DNA from: Acidobacteriota bacterium
GTDB lineage: Bacteria; Actinomycetota; Actinomycetes; Actinomycetales; Microbacteriaceae
NCBI GenBank assembly: GCA_019352055.1
Contig: JABBOB010000027.1
Coordinates: 1-39,757, forward strand
Direction: 5' to 3'
DNA: 39,757 bases
Positions 6,690-15,011 of the stretch are shown piece after piece. A model generated the notes under the pieces. The model ran no database searches. It worked only from the letters and a program-made list of their open reading frames with translations, and was not told the DNA's origin. Positions within the stretch are counted from its first letter, which is position 1. Each line of letters starts with the position of its first letter. Made by a program: the position numbers and the translations under genes.

Positions 6690-7814
6690 ATGTCGGACAT
6701 CGTGGTTCGGCCGACGCGGTTGGCGGACGGTCGAGAGCTCATCTACTTCGACGACGCCGGGTCGTCCCTGCCGGCCGAGCGGCTCGCCGACCCCCGCCAT
6801 CTCGACCCGCGGCCGCCGACCGCGACGATGCGGCTCGACCTGCTCACCGGCGACTGGGTGTCCATCGCCGCCGCACGGCAGAACCGGGCGTTCCTCCCAC
6901 CGGCGGAGTTCGATCCGCTCGCGCCGCAGAGCGCCGCCAACCCGTCGGAGGTGCCGTCGCAGTACGACGTCGCCGTGTTCGAGAACCGGTCGCCCTCGTT
7001 CGGTCCCGCGCTCGGGGACGTCGAGAACGCCCCAGCGGGGCTCGCCGACCTCGCCCGCCTGGGCGTCGGACGCACCCGGACGTCCGTCGGGCGCACCGAG
7101 GTCGTCTGCTTCGATCCGCGCACGGCCGGCTCGTTCGCCGACCTCACGCCGAACCGGGCGCGCACCGTGGTCGAGGCCTGGGCGCAGCGGACCGCGGCCC
7201 TCTCCCAGCTCGACGGGGTGCAGCAGGTCTTCCCGTTCGAGAACCGCGGGGAGGCGATCGGCGTCACCCTGCATCACCCGCACGGGCAGATCTACGCCTA
7301 CCCCTACGTGACCCCGCGGACGCAACGGCTGCTCGACCAGGTCGACCGGTACGAGGGGGACCTGTTCGGCGACCTGCTCGCCTTCGAGCGGGCGTCCGAG
7401 CGCGTCGTCGCCGAAAGCGAAACGTTCACAGCGTTCGTGCCGTTCGCCGCGCGCTGGCCGGTCGAGCTCCATGTGCTGCCGAGCCGGCACGTGGCGGACT
7501 TCACCGAGCTGACCGATGCGGAGAAGGACGAGCTCGCATCGCTCTACCTGCGCCTCCTCCGCGCGGTCGATGCGCTGTACGACACCCCCACCCCCTACAT
7601 CGCCGCGTGGCACCAGGCGCCGGTGCACACGCACCGCGACCGGGTGCGGCTGAACCTGCAGATCACCTCGCCGCGGCGCGGCCGGGACCGGCTGAAGTAC
7701 CTCGCCGGCAGCGAGGCCGCGATGGGCGCGTGGATCGGGGACCTGGTGCCGGAGCAGACCGCGGAGCAGCTCCGCGGGGCGCTCGCGACGGCGGACGCGG
7801 AGCGCCCGCTGTGA
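6690..7814 (+). CDS. galT: Galactose-1-phosphate uridylyltransferase
   Basis: A 374-residue Leloir-pathway enzyme exchanging UMP between UDP-glucose and galactose-1-phosphate. The active-site HPH motif is in HHPHGQIYAYP (His196-Pro197-His198), where His198 is the expected uridylylated nucleophile. The second HIT-like half carries WPVELHVLPSRH and APVHTHRDRVRLNLQI, which supplies late metal or substrate histidines. The N-terminal DLLTGDWVSIAAARQNR is the family's entry motif. The ATG at 6690 follows a GGAGAGG ribosome site. Its stop overlaps the galK start by 4 bases (GTGA), so the two are translationally coupled. Confidence 0.96.
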   Translation: MSDIVVRPTRLADGRELIYFDDAGSSLPAERLADPRHLDPRPPTATMRLDLLTGDWVSIAAARQNRAFLPPAEFDPLAPQSAANPSEVPSQYDVAVFENRSPSFGPALGDVENAPAGLADLARLGVGRTRTSVGRTEVVCFDPRTAGSFADLTPNRARTVVEAWAQRTAALSQLDGVQQVFPFENRGEAIGVTLHHPHGQIYAYPYVTPRTQRLLDQVDRYEGDLFGDLLAFERASERVVAESETFTAFVPFAARWPVELHVLPSRHVADFTELTDAEKDELASLYLRLLRAVDALYDTPTPYIAAWHQAPVHTHRDRVRLNLQITSPRRGRDRLKYLAGSEAAMGAWIGDLVPEQTAEQLRGALATADAERPL

Positions 7815-8965
7815 CCGCCGGCACCGAGACCGTCGCCGCGCTGTTCGAGCGGGTGCTCGGCGGCGCTCCGGCCGGCTTCTGGCGCGCGCCGGGCCGGGTC
7901 AACCTGATCGGGGAGCACACCGACTACAACGACGGCTTCGTGCTGCCGTTCGCGATCGACCGCGCCACGACCGTCGCGCTGTCGCCGCGCCGGGACGACC
8001 GGATCCGGCTGGTGTCGACGTTCGACGAGACCCTCGTGGAGTCGGACCTCGGTGCGGTGACCTCCCGCGCGTTCTCGGGCTGGTCGGCCTACCCCCTCGG
8101 CGTCGCGTGGGCGATCGGCGAGCACGCCGAGGGAGCGCTCAGGCACGGGTTCGACGTCGCGGTCGACTCGGATGTGCCGGTCGGGGCGGGCCTCTCCTCC
8201 TCCGCGGCGATCGAGATGGCGGTCGCCGTCGCGCTGAACGACCTGTGGGGGCTCGGACTCGGCCGCACGGAACTGATCCGGATCGGCCAGCGCGCGGAGA
8301 ACATCGCCGTCGGCGCCCCGACCGGCATCATGGACCAGTCCGCCAGCGTGTTCGGTCAGCGGGACGCCGCGGTGTTCCTCGACTGCCGCAGTCTCGCGGT
8401 CGAGCAGGTGCCGCTCGGCTTCGACGCCGCCGGACTCGTGCTGCTCGTGGTCGACACGAAGGTGGAGCACGCCCACGCGACCGGCGGGTACCGGGACCGG
8501 CGCGAGGCGTGCGAGCGCGGCGCGGCGGCGATGGGCGTGCCCGCGCTGCGGGACCTCACGGTCGACGACCTGCCGCGCGCGATGGTGCTGCTCGACGACG
8601 TCACCTTCCGTCGCGTGAGGCACGTGGTCACGGAGGACGCCCGGGTGCTCGAGAGCGTCGCCGCATTGCGCGTCGGGGACCTCGCGCGGTTCGGCGAGCT
8701 GATGGCGGCGAGCCACGTCTCGATGCGCGACGACTTCGAGATCAGCGTCCCGCAGCTCGACGCCGTCGTCGCGACGGCGCAGGCGGCGGGCGCGGTCGGC
8801 GCCCGGATGACCGGCGGCGGCTTCGGCGGGTGCGCGATCGCGCTCGTCGCGGCGGACGAGGCGGAGTCCCTCGCGAACGAGGTGCTGCGCGTGTTCGCGG
8901 ATCGCGGCTGGCACGAGCCCGTGCCGTTCACGGTGCGCCCCTCCGACGGCGCCCGCGCCCTCTGA
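7811..8965 (+). CDS. galK: Galactokinase
   Basis: A 384-residue GHMP kinase phosphorylating galactose at C1. All three family motifs are present: the galactokinase signature GRVNLIGEHTDYNDGFV near the N-terminus, the ATP-binding PVGAGLSSSAAIEM, and the C-terminal RMTGGGFGGCAIAL. The GTG at 7811 overlaps the galT stop codon. No galE or transporter is adjacent, so epimerase and uptake must be elsewhere. An inverted-repeat cluster follows the stop at 8965. Confidence 0.97.
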   Translation: MTAGTETVAALFERVLGGAPAGFWRAPGRVNLIGEHTDYNDGFVLPFAIDRATTVALSPRRDDRIRLVSTFDETLVESDLGAVTSRAFSGWSAYPLGVAWAIGEHAEGALRHGFDVAVDSDVPVGAGLSSSAAIEMAVAVALNDLWGLGLGRTELIRIGQRAENIAVGAPTGIMDQSASVFGQRDAAVFLDCRSLAVEQVPLGFDAAGLVLLVVDTKVEHAHATGGYRDRREACERGAAAMGVPALRDLTVDDLPRAMVLLDDVTFRRVRHVVTEDARVLESVAALRVGDLARFGELMAASHVSMRDDFEISVPQLDAVVATAQAAGAVGARMTGGGFGGCAIALVAADEAESLANEVLRVFADRGWHEPVPFTVRPSDGARAL

Positions 8966-8969
8966 CCCT

Positions 8970-9077
8970 CGCGGATCCGGATCTCCGTCGCAGATCCGGA
9001 GACTCTCGCGACACACCGGGGCCGCGGTGGTGATCGCGGCGTGCCGCGGAGTCTCTCCGGATCCGCGATCACCGGGT
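8970..9077. repeat. Nested inverted-repeat cluster between galK and aldo/keto reductase gene
   Basis: CGCGGATCCGGA (8970-8981) recurs inverted at 9056-9067. A second copy of GATCCGGAGA with a CTC tail (8992-9005) is also inverted against 9045-9063. GGTGATCGCGG (9029-9039) is perfectly inverted as CCGCGATCACC (9063-9073). Several alternative hairpins can therefore form in about 100 bases. It may terminate galTK transcription, but the layered copies look like a REP-type dispersed element. The right end lies only about 30 bases before the next start codon. Confidence 0.65.
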
Positions 9078-9106
9078 TCACCGGAGGCGCCGCGCAGACT
9101 GAGGGC

Positions 9107-10132
9107 ATGCGATACAGGACGATGGGGAACACCGGCACGGTCGTGTCGGTGCAGGCGCTCGGGACGATGACGTTCGGTGCGGAGGCGGACGAGGCCACGT
9201 CGGGCTCGATCATCGAGGCCTACATGGCCGGTGGCGGCAACTTCCTCGACACCGCCGACGTGTACTCGCGGGGCGTGTCGGAGCAGATCATCGGCCGGTG
9301 GCTCGCCGCGCACCCCACCGAGGCGCGGCAGCTCGTCATCGCGACGAAGGGCCGCTTCCCCATGGGCCCTGGCGCGAACGACTACGGCACGTCGCGCCGC
9401 CACCTGTCGGATGCGCTCCACGCGAGCCTCACCCGGCTCGGCGTGGAGACCGTAGATCTCTACCAGATGCACGCCTGGGACGCGCTCACCCCGATCGAGG
9501 AGACCCTTCGCTTCCTCGACGACGCCGTCACGGCGGGGAAGATCCGCGCGTACGGCTTCTCCAACTACCTCGGCCATCAGCTGACGAAGGCCGCCTGGGT
9601 TGCGAGGACGCACGGTTGGGCCGCCCCCGCGACGCTGCAGCCGCAGTACAGCCTCCTGGTGCGGGGCATCGAGCACGAGATCGTGCCGGCCGCTCTCGAC
9701 GAGGGGATCGGCCTGCTGCCGTGGTCGCCCCTCGCGGGCGGCTGGTTGAGCGGCAAGTACACCCGGGGCACCGCTCCCACCGGCGCGACCCGGCTCGGCG
9801 AGAACCCGGACCGGGGCATGGAGGCGTGGGGTCCGCGCAGCGAGGACGACCACACCTGGGCCGTCATCGACGCGGTCCGCGAGGTGGCCGACGCCGCGGG
9901 GACGAGCTCCGCGGCGGTCGCCCTGGCGTGGCTCGATGCCCAGCCCGCGGTGACGAGCACGATCCTCGGCGCGCGGACCGTCGAGCAGCTGCAGCAGAAC
10001 CTCGCCGCGGCGGACCTCGACCTCGGCGGTGAGGCGCTCGCCCGCCTCACCGAGGTCAGCACGCCGCGGACCGAGGTGTATCCGTACGGCCCGCAGGCCG
10101 TGCAGCAGCGTTTCCGCGCACTCGTCCCGTGA
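9107..10132 (+). CDS. Aldo/keto reductase (long form)
   Basis: A 341-residue NADPH-dependent TIM-barrel oxidoreductase. The catalytic tetrad is visible: Asp48 and Tyr53 in FLDTADVYSRG, Lys81 in IATKGRF, His122 in YQMHAWD. KIRAYGFSNY and a C-terminal SSAAVALAWLDAQPAV/ILGARTVEQLQQNL form the cofactor-binding end. The ATG at 9107 begins the conserved MRYRTMGNTG. The substrate is unknown. Its stop overlaps the start of a PhzF-like gene by 4 bases, indicating an operon. The upstream region is occupied by an inverted-repeat cluster, so no clear promoter is seen. Confidence 0.93.
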   Translation: MRYRTMGNTGTVVSVQALGTMTFGAEADEATSGSIIEAYMAGGGNFLDTADVYSRGVSEQIIGRWLAAHPTEARQLVIATKGRFPMGPGANDYGTSRRHLSDALHASLTRLGVETVDLYQMHAWDALTPIEETLRFLDDAVTAGKIRAYGFSNYLGHQLTKAAWVARTHGWAAPATLQPQYSLLVRGIEHEIVPAALDEGIGLLPWSPLAGGWLSGKYTRGTAPTGATRLGENPDRGMEAWGPRSEDDHTWAVIDAVREVADAAGTSSAAVALAWLDAQPAVTSTILGARTVEQLQQNLAAADLDLGGEALARLTEVSTPRTEVYPYGPQAVQQRFRALVP

Positions 10133-10962
10133 GCGTCCGATCGCGACCCTTCCGCCAGGTCGACGTCTTCCCGGGCACGCAGCTCGGCGGGAACCCGGTC
10201 GCCGTCGTCCTCGACGCGGACGGCATCGACGACGACACCATGCGGGCGTTCGCCCGTTGGACGAACCTCTCCGAGACCACGTTCGTGCTGCCGCCGACGG
10301 CATCCGGCGCCGATTACCGCCTCCGGATCTTCACCCCGGCTGCGGAGCTGCCCTTCGCCGGGCACCCCACGCTCGGCTCTGCGCACGCATGGGCCGAGCA
10401 CACGGATTCGGCCGCGGAGCACCTCGTGCAGGAGTGCGGTGTCGGCCTCGTCCCCCTCCGGCGCGCGGCCGACGGCTGGGCGCTCGCGGCGCCGGCGCTG
10501 ATCCGATCCGGACCGGCGTCGGACGACGAGATCGCGACGATCGCCGAGAGCCTCGGCCTCGGCGCCTGGGACGTGGTCGCCGCGGAGTGGGTGGACAACG
10601 GACCGGGCTGGGTCGTCGCGGTGCTGCGGGACGCGGAGGCGGTGCTCGCGATCCAGCCCGACCTCGAGCGGATGCGGTTCCCGACCGGCGTGGTGGGCAG
10701 GCACTCCGTCGGCGCCCCCGCCGACTGGGAGGTCCGGGCGTTCGTCCCCGGCCTCGGCGTCGACGAGGACCCGGTGACGGGCAGTCTGAACGCCGGGATC
10801 GGGACGTGGTTCTTCGGCAGCGGCCGCGCCACCGGCCCGTACACGGTCCGCCAGGGGGTGCGGGTCGGCGCGAACGGCCTCGTGCTCGTCTCGCAGGACG
10901 CCGACGGCATCTGGGTGGCCGGGGCCACCCGATCGGTGATCGCCGGCACCGTCCACCTCTGA
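10129..10962 (+). CDS. PhzF family isomerase/epimerase-like protein
   Basis: A 277-residue protein with the diaminopimelate-epimerase-like PhzF fold. It starts FRQVDVFPGTQLGGNPVAVVLDA; the catalytic Glu49 lies in NLSETTF, and the mid-region motifs LRIFTPAAELPFAGHPTLGSAHA and the C-terminal EDPVTGSLNAGIGTWF are family hallmarks. Actinobacterial PhzF paralogues are mostly of unknown substrate, and there are no other phenazine genes, so phenazine synthesis should not be inferred. The GTG at 10129 overlaps the aldo/keto reductase stop codon. It is convergent with an MFS gene; a 15-bp inverted repeat fills the gap. Confidence 0.92.
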   Translation: MSVRSRPFRQVDVFPGTQLGGNPVAVVLDADGIDDDTMRAFARWTNLSETTFVLPPTASGADYRLRIFTPAAELPFAGHPTLGSAHAWAEHTDSAAEHLVQECGVGLVPLRRAADGWALAAPALIRSGPASDDEIATIAESLGLGAWDVVAAEWVDNGPGWVVAVLRDAEAVLAIQPDLERMRFPTGVVGRHSVGAPADWEVRAFVPGLGVDEDPVTGSLNAGIGTWFFGSGRATGPYTVRQGVRVGANGLVLVSQDADGIWVAGATRSVIAGTVHL

Positions 10963-10964
10963 CG

Positions 10965-11050
10965 TCGCACGGATCAGGCTGGATTCGCGCCGCGCCGCGT
11001 CCCGGGGGCTCCCGAACGGCGTGTCGCCCGAACGGGCCTGATCCGTGCGA
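10965..11050. terminator. Long-armed inverted repeat spanning a convergent intergenic gap
   Basis: TCGCACGGATCAGGC (10965-10979) is perfectly inverted at 11036-11050, with a 56-base interior that itself contains CCCGAACGG/CGCCCGAACGGG elements. The left arm begins 3 bases after the phzF-like stop and the right arm abuts the MFS stop. It probably terminates both convergent genes; the long loop is unusual for a simple terminator. Confidence 0.65.
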
Positions 11051-12292
11051 TCAGCGGGTGAGGCGACGCCGGCCGCGCTCCGCGATGCCGCCGGCGATCA
11101 GCGTGCCCGCCAGCAGTGCGCCCGAGCTCCAGGCGAGGGCCGGCGCAACACCGACCAGCTGACCGAACAGGCCGACCGTCAGCCCGCTGCCCATGCGCAG
11201 ACCGTTCGCCGAGACGCCGTACAGCCCTACGACCCGCCCGCGTTCGGCGGGTGGGGCGAGCAGCTGCACGACGGTCTGCGAGATCGACATCGACGCGAGG
11301 TTCGCCATACCGCCGATGAACAGCAGGATGAGCGCCAGCCAGTACCAGCCGGTGAGCGCGAAGATCAGGATCGACCCGCCGTACGCGAGCGTGCTCGTGA
11401 CCGCCGATCCGACCGTGGGCGGGATGCGGTTCGTCGCCTCGAGCAGCACGCCGCCCACCACACCGCCGGCCCCGGTCGCGAAGAGCAGCGCTCCGTAGGC
11501 GAGCCCGCTCGCGGAGCCGGCCCCCAGGCGGTCCGCGAAGGCGGGCATCGTCGTCTGCAGCGACGCGCCGATGAAGAACGAGCCGAGCCCCGCGAGGACG
11601 AGCATCGACACCAGCGTCCGGTCCGTGCGCACGAGGCGGAGCGTGCGGAACGCCTCCCGGAACCCGCTCGGTGCCCGGCGGACGCCGGCGTCGCGGGTGT
11701 GCCCCGTGAACCGCGTGACGAACAGGAAGACGATCAGCGGCGCGTAGAACAGCGCGTTCACGAGGATCCCGGCCTGCGCCCCGAGGCCGAAGAGCAGCAG
11801 CGCGCCGACGACCGGGCCGAACAGGATCCCGAGGCTGCGGAAGGTGGCGTTCAGGCGCACGGCGCTCGGCAGCTCGGATCGATCCACGAAGTCGTGCAGC
11901 ATCAGCTGCTCTGCTGGCCCCCACAGCGCGCCGGCGGTCCCGTGCAGCACCAGCAGCACGCACGCGGCTCCCACCGTGACGGTGTCCGTGGCGAACAGGA
12001 CGCCCCAGGCGATGGAGACGAGGGCGAACAGCAGCGCGCCCGCCTGGATGATGCGGCGGCAGTCGTAGCGGTCGGCGAGCTGCCCGAACGGCACCGACAG
12101 CAGCAGGAAGGGCAGCCAGTGGCTGATGACCTCGAACCCGGCGAGGGCGGGCGAGTGGAACTTCTGCCACAGCACCCAGTAGGTGATGACGTGCTCGATG
12201 TTGTCGGCCATCATCATCAGTGCCGCACCGGTCAGGTAGGTCGCGCAGCTGCGGTTGCGCAGCGCGGCGAAGCGGCGTGGGGCGTCGGACAT
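11051..12292 (-). CDS. MFS transporter (EntS/MFS_3-like)
   Basis: A 413-residue multispanning permease with about 12 hydrophobic helices. It starts with RNRSCATYLTGAALMMMADNIEHV and has the motif-A-like loop VPFGQLADRYDCRRI between helices 2 and 3, typical of the major facilitator superfamily. The overall pattern resembles the enterobactin-exporter-like group used in efflux. The ATG at 12292 has GGGA just upstream; the ATG at 12301 (adds MGT) lacks one. It lies 46 bases downstream of the xanthine dehydrogenase gene on the same strand and may be co-transcribed. It does not look like the usual purine permeases (NCS2), so a link to purines is not established. Confidence 0.87.
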   Translation of the reverse strand: MSDAPRRFAALRNRSCATYLTGAALMMMADNIEHVITYWVLWQKFHSPALAGFEVISHWLPFLLLSVPFGQLADRYDCRRIIQAGALLFALVSIAWGVLFATDTVTVGAACVLLVLHGTAGALWGPAEQLMLHDFVDRSELPSAVRLNATFRSLGILFGPVVGALLLFGLGAQAGILVNALFYAPLIVFLFVTRFTGHTRDAGVRRAPSGFREAFRTLRLVRTDRTLVSMLVLAGLGSFFIGASLQTTMPAFADRLGAGSASGLAYGALLFATGAGGVVGGVLLEATNRIPPTVGSAVTSTLAYGGSILIFALTGWYWLALILLFIGGMANLASMSISQTVVQLLAPPAERGRVVGLYGVSANGLRMGSGLTVGLFGQLVGVAPALAWSSGALLAGTLIAGGIAERGRRRLTR

Positions 12293-12338
12293 CGTTCCCA
12301 TTCTGAAGGCGGTGTGTCGTGGTCACAGACCAACCCGG

Positions 12339-15011
12339 TCACGGCCGCAGGAGCCGCCAGATCCGGTCGCGGGACATCGGGAGCTCGTGCGGGCGCACGC
12401 CCACGGCGTCGCGGATCGCGTTCGCGAGCGCAGGCGCGACGGGGTTGTAGGGCGCCTCGCTCATCGACTTCGCGCCGAAGGGCCCGAGATCGTCGTAGGT
12501 GGACGCGAACCGCACCTCCGTGAGCGGCACGTCCGCCATCTGCGGCACGTGGTAGTTGCGGAAGGTGCGGGTGATGACCTGGCCGTCCTCGACCTGTACC
12601 TCCTCGTAGAGCGCCGAGCCGATCGCCTGCGCGGTCCCGCCCTCGACCTGGCCGCGGAGCTGCTCGGGGTTCAGCACCGTCCCCGCGTCGACGCCCTGCA
12701 CCGACTTCAGGATGCGCACCTCCCCGGTACCGGTGTCCACGGCGACCCGGAAGCCGTGGACGTTGAAGGCGAGCGAGCGCGGGGTGCCGTCCGCGGAGCC
12801 GCTCGCCTCGAGCGGTGCGAACTCGGCGAGCGGCCGGAGCCCCGCCGCCGTCAGAACCCCGTCCGGTCCGATGCGGGACCCGGGTCCCGCAAGGGCGAGC
12901 ACGAGGTCCCGCAGTCGGAGGGCCGCGAGGTGCACGGCCTTCCCGGCCACCACGGTGCCCGCCGAACCGAAGGCGCCGGTGTCGTACCGCGCCCCGTCGG
13001 TGTCGGAGGAGCGGATCCGCACGGTCTCCGGCGGGATCGCGAGCAGCTCCGCCACGATCTGGGCGTGCACGGTCGTGGTGCCGTTGCCGAACTCCGCCGT
13101 GCCGACATCGAGCGAGACGCCGCCGTCCGCGTCGAGGACGAGGCGCACCTCGCTGAAGTGCCCCCGCGGTGGCATCGTCGCGATCATCCCGAGCGCCATA
13201 CCGGAGCCGACGCGCCACTGCGGGCCGGCCGGTTCGGGCTCGCCCGGCTCGGCGAGGGCCGCCTCCGTGAGGTCCAGCGCCTCCGGCAGGCCGTACCCGC
13301 CGTACTGCAGGTCGGTCTCCTCGTCCGCGTCCGTGACGACGATCGGGTCGCCCGGCCGGATCGTGTTCAGCCGCCGGATCGCGAACGGGCTGATGCCCAC
13401 CCGCCGCGCGAGCTCGTCCATCGCGGACTCGACCGCGAACATCACCTGGCCGAGCCCGTACCCACGGAACGCGCCGGAAGGCGGGTTGTTCGTGTACACG
13501 GCCTCGGCGCTCACCCGCCGGTTGGGCGCCCGGTACAGTGCGAGCGACTCGTGGCTGCCGTGGAACAGGACGCCGGGGCCGTGATTGCCGTACGCGCCGG
13601 TGTCGGCGAGCACGTCGACGTCCATCGCCGTGAGGACTCCCGCCGAGGTCGCTCCGAGGGTGACGCAGACCCGCTTGGGGTGCCGCATCGGTGCGATGGT
13701 GAATTCGTCCTCGCGGGTGAACTCGTACTGCGCGGGTCGCCCGGTCCGAAGCACGGCCATCGTCACGAGGTCCTCGGTCAGCAGCTCCTGCTTTCCGCCG
13801 AACCCGCCGCCGACGCGCGCCGCGACCACCCGCACGTGATCGGGGTGCAGCGCGAAGAGGCGGCAGATCTCGCTCCGCACGAGGTAGGGCACCTGCGAGC
13901 TGGTCCGCAGGACGAGCCGACCCTCCGCATCCAGCCAGCCGCGGGTCGCGTGGGTCTCGAGCTGGGCGTGGGCGACCCGTGCTGTCCGCCAGGTGCCGCT
14001 CACCACGACGTCCGCGCCCTCGAGCGCCGCGTCGACGTCACCGAGCTCGCCGTGGTGCTGCGCCACCACGTTGCGGAGCGGATCGCTGATCCGGCTGGCC
14101 TGCGCGTCCTTCCCGCCGTGGACGAGCGGCGCACCGGGACGGCGGGCCGCCTCCGGGTCGAAGACCGCGGGCAGCACCTCGTAGTCCACGACGACCGACC
14201 GGCAGGCCGCCTCCGCGAGCCCGATCGTCTCCGCGACCACGACCGCGACCCGCTGCCCCGCGAACCGGATCACGGGGTCGAGCACCAGGGTGTCGTCCGG
14301 GTCCTCGAGCCGGTTCTCGTGCCGACCCGTCGAGTACAGGACGTCCGGGGCGTCCTCGTACGTGAACACGGCGAGCACCCCCTCCATCGCCAGCGCGGCG
14401 GCGGTGTCGATCCGGCGGACGCGGGCGGAGGGGTGGGGGCTCTTCAGCACCGCGACGTGCGTCAGCGCGGCGGTCGTCAGATCGAGCGTGAACGGCTCCG
14501 ACCCCGCCACGATCCGCTCCGCCGCCGGTGCCCGGACCGCGCGGCCGATGCCGCCCGCCGCACCGCGCTCCTCGGTCGTGCCGTGCCCGGCGAGGGCGTC
14601 CCGGATGCTGCGGTAGCCGGTGCAGCGGCACAGGTTCCCTTTGAACAGCCGCGGGAGATCGGCCTGCTCCCCGCTCCGCACCGTCTCCGTCGACGCGGTC
14701 ACGACCATGCCCGCCGTGCAGAACCCGCACTGGAAGCCGGCCGCGTCCACGAAGTGCTGCTGCACCGGGGAGAGCCGACCCGGGGTGCCGAGGCCGCTCG
14801 CGGTGGTGACGCTGCAGCCGGCGACCCGATGGGCCGGGATGATGCAGGAGTGCACGGGCTCGCCGTCGAGCAGCACCCCGCAGGCGCCGCAGTCCCCGGC
14901 GTCGCAGCCCTTCTTCACCTCCATGCGGCCGGTCTCCCTGAGCAGGGTCCGGAGGCACTGACCCGGAAGCGGATCCGCTTCGACGCGCTCGCCGTTCACC
15001 TCGAACCTCAT
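12339..15011 (-). CDS. Xanthine dehydrogenase family protein, fused [2Fe-2S] and molybdopterin subunit
   Basis: An 890-residue fusion. Residues 1-142 are the two [2Fe-2S] domains of the family: Cys36, Cys41, Cys44 and Cys56 form the ferredoxin-like cluster, and Cys95, Cys98, Cys128 and Cys130 (CGFC...CRC) form the helical one. From about residue 150 the molybdopterin domains follow, with HATRGW, RVGGGFGGKQE, SGAFRGYGLGQ and GGTAQAIG. The C-terminal KSMSEAPYNP places Glu where family members have the catalytic base. Together with the FAD subunit it would oxidise hypoxanthine and xanthine to urate, inferred from nearby uricase and allantoinase; other aldehyde or purine substrates are possible. 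The ATG at 15011 overlaps the FAD-subunit stop (ATGA). Confidence 0.92.
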   Translation of the reverse strand: MRFEVNGERVEADPLPGQCLRTLLRETGRMEVKKGCDAGDCGACGVLLDGEPVHSCIIPAHRVAGCSVTTASGLGTPGRLSPVQQHFVDAAGFQCGFCTAGMVVTASTETVRSGEQADLPRLFKGNLCRCTGYRSIRDALAGHGTTEERGAAGGIGRAVRAPAAERIVAGSEPFTLDLTTAALTHVAVLKSPHPSARVRRIDTAAALAMEGVLAVFTYEDAPDVLYSTGRHENRLEDPDDTLVLDPVIRFAGQRVAVVVAETIGLAEAACRSVVVDYEVLPAVFDPEAARRPGAPLVHGGKDAQASRISDPLRNVVAQHHGELGDVDAALEGADVVVSGTWRTARVAHAQLETHATRGWLDAEGRLVLRTSSQVPYLVRSEICRLFALHPDHVRVVAARVGGGFGGKQELLTEDLVTMAVLRTGRPAQYEFTREDEFTIAPMRHPKRVCVTLGATSAGVLTAMDVDVLADTGAYGNHGPGVLFHGSHESLALYRAPNRRVSAEAVYTNNPPSGAFRGYGLGQVMFAVESAMDELARRVGISPFAIRRLNTIRPGDPIVVTDADEETDLQYGGYGLPEALDLTEAALAEPGEPEPAGPQWRVGSGMALGMIATMPPRGHFSEVRLVLDADGGVSLDVGTAEFGNGTTTVHAQIVAELLAIPPETVRIRSSDTDGARYDTGAFGSAGTVVAGKAVHLAALRLRDLVLALAGPGSRIGPDGVLTAAGLRPLAEFAPLEASGSADGTPRSLAFNVHGFRVAVDTGTGEVRILKSVQGVDAGTVLNPEQLRGQVEGGTAQAIGSALYEEVQVEDGQVITRTFRNYHVPQMADVPLTEVRFASTYDDLGPFGAKSMSEAPYNPVAPALANAIRDAVGVRPHELPMSRDRIWRLLRP

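Noticed and set aside
7595-10303. Long minus-strand open frame (about 900 codons) opposite galK and the aldo/keto reductase
   Set aside because: Also a shadow: it reads through the intergenic palindrome cluster and is Arg/Ala/Gly-rich, whereas the plus strand has intact catalytic motifs.
10129-10962. Phenazine biosynthesis locus
   Set aside because: Only a PhzF-fold protein is present; no other phz genes exist here and PhzF paralogues are widespread.
8970-11050. CRISPR array or attachment site
   Set aside because: The repeats are inverted, few and unequally spaced; there are no cas genes, integrase or tRNA.
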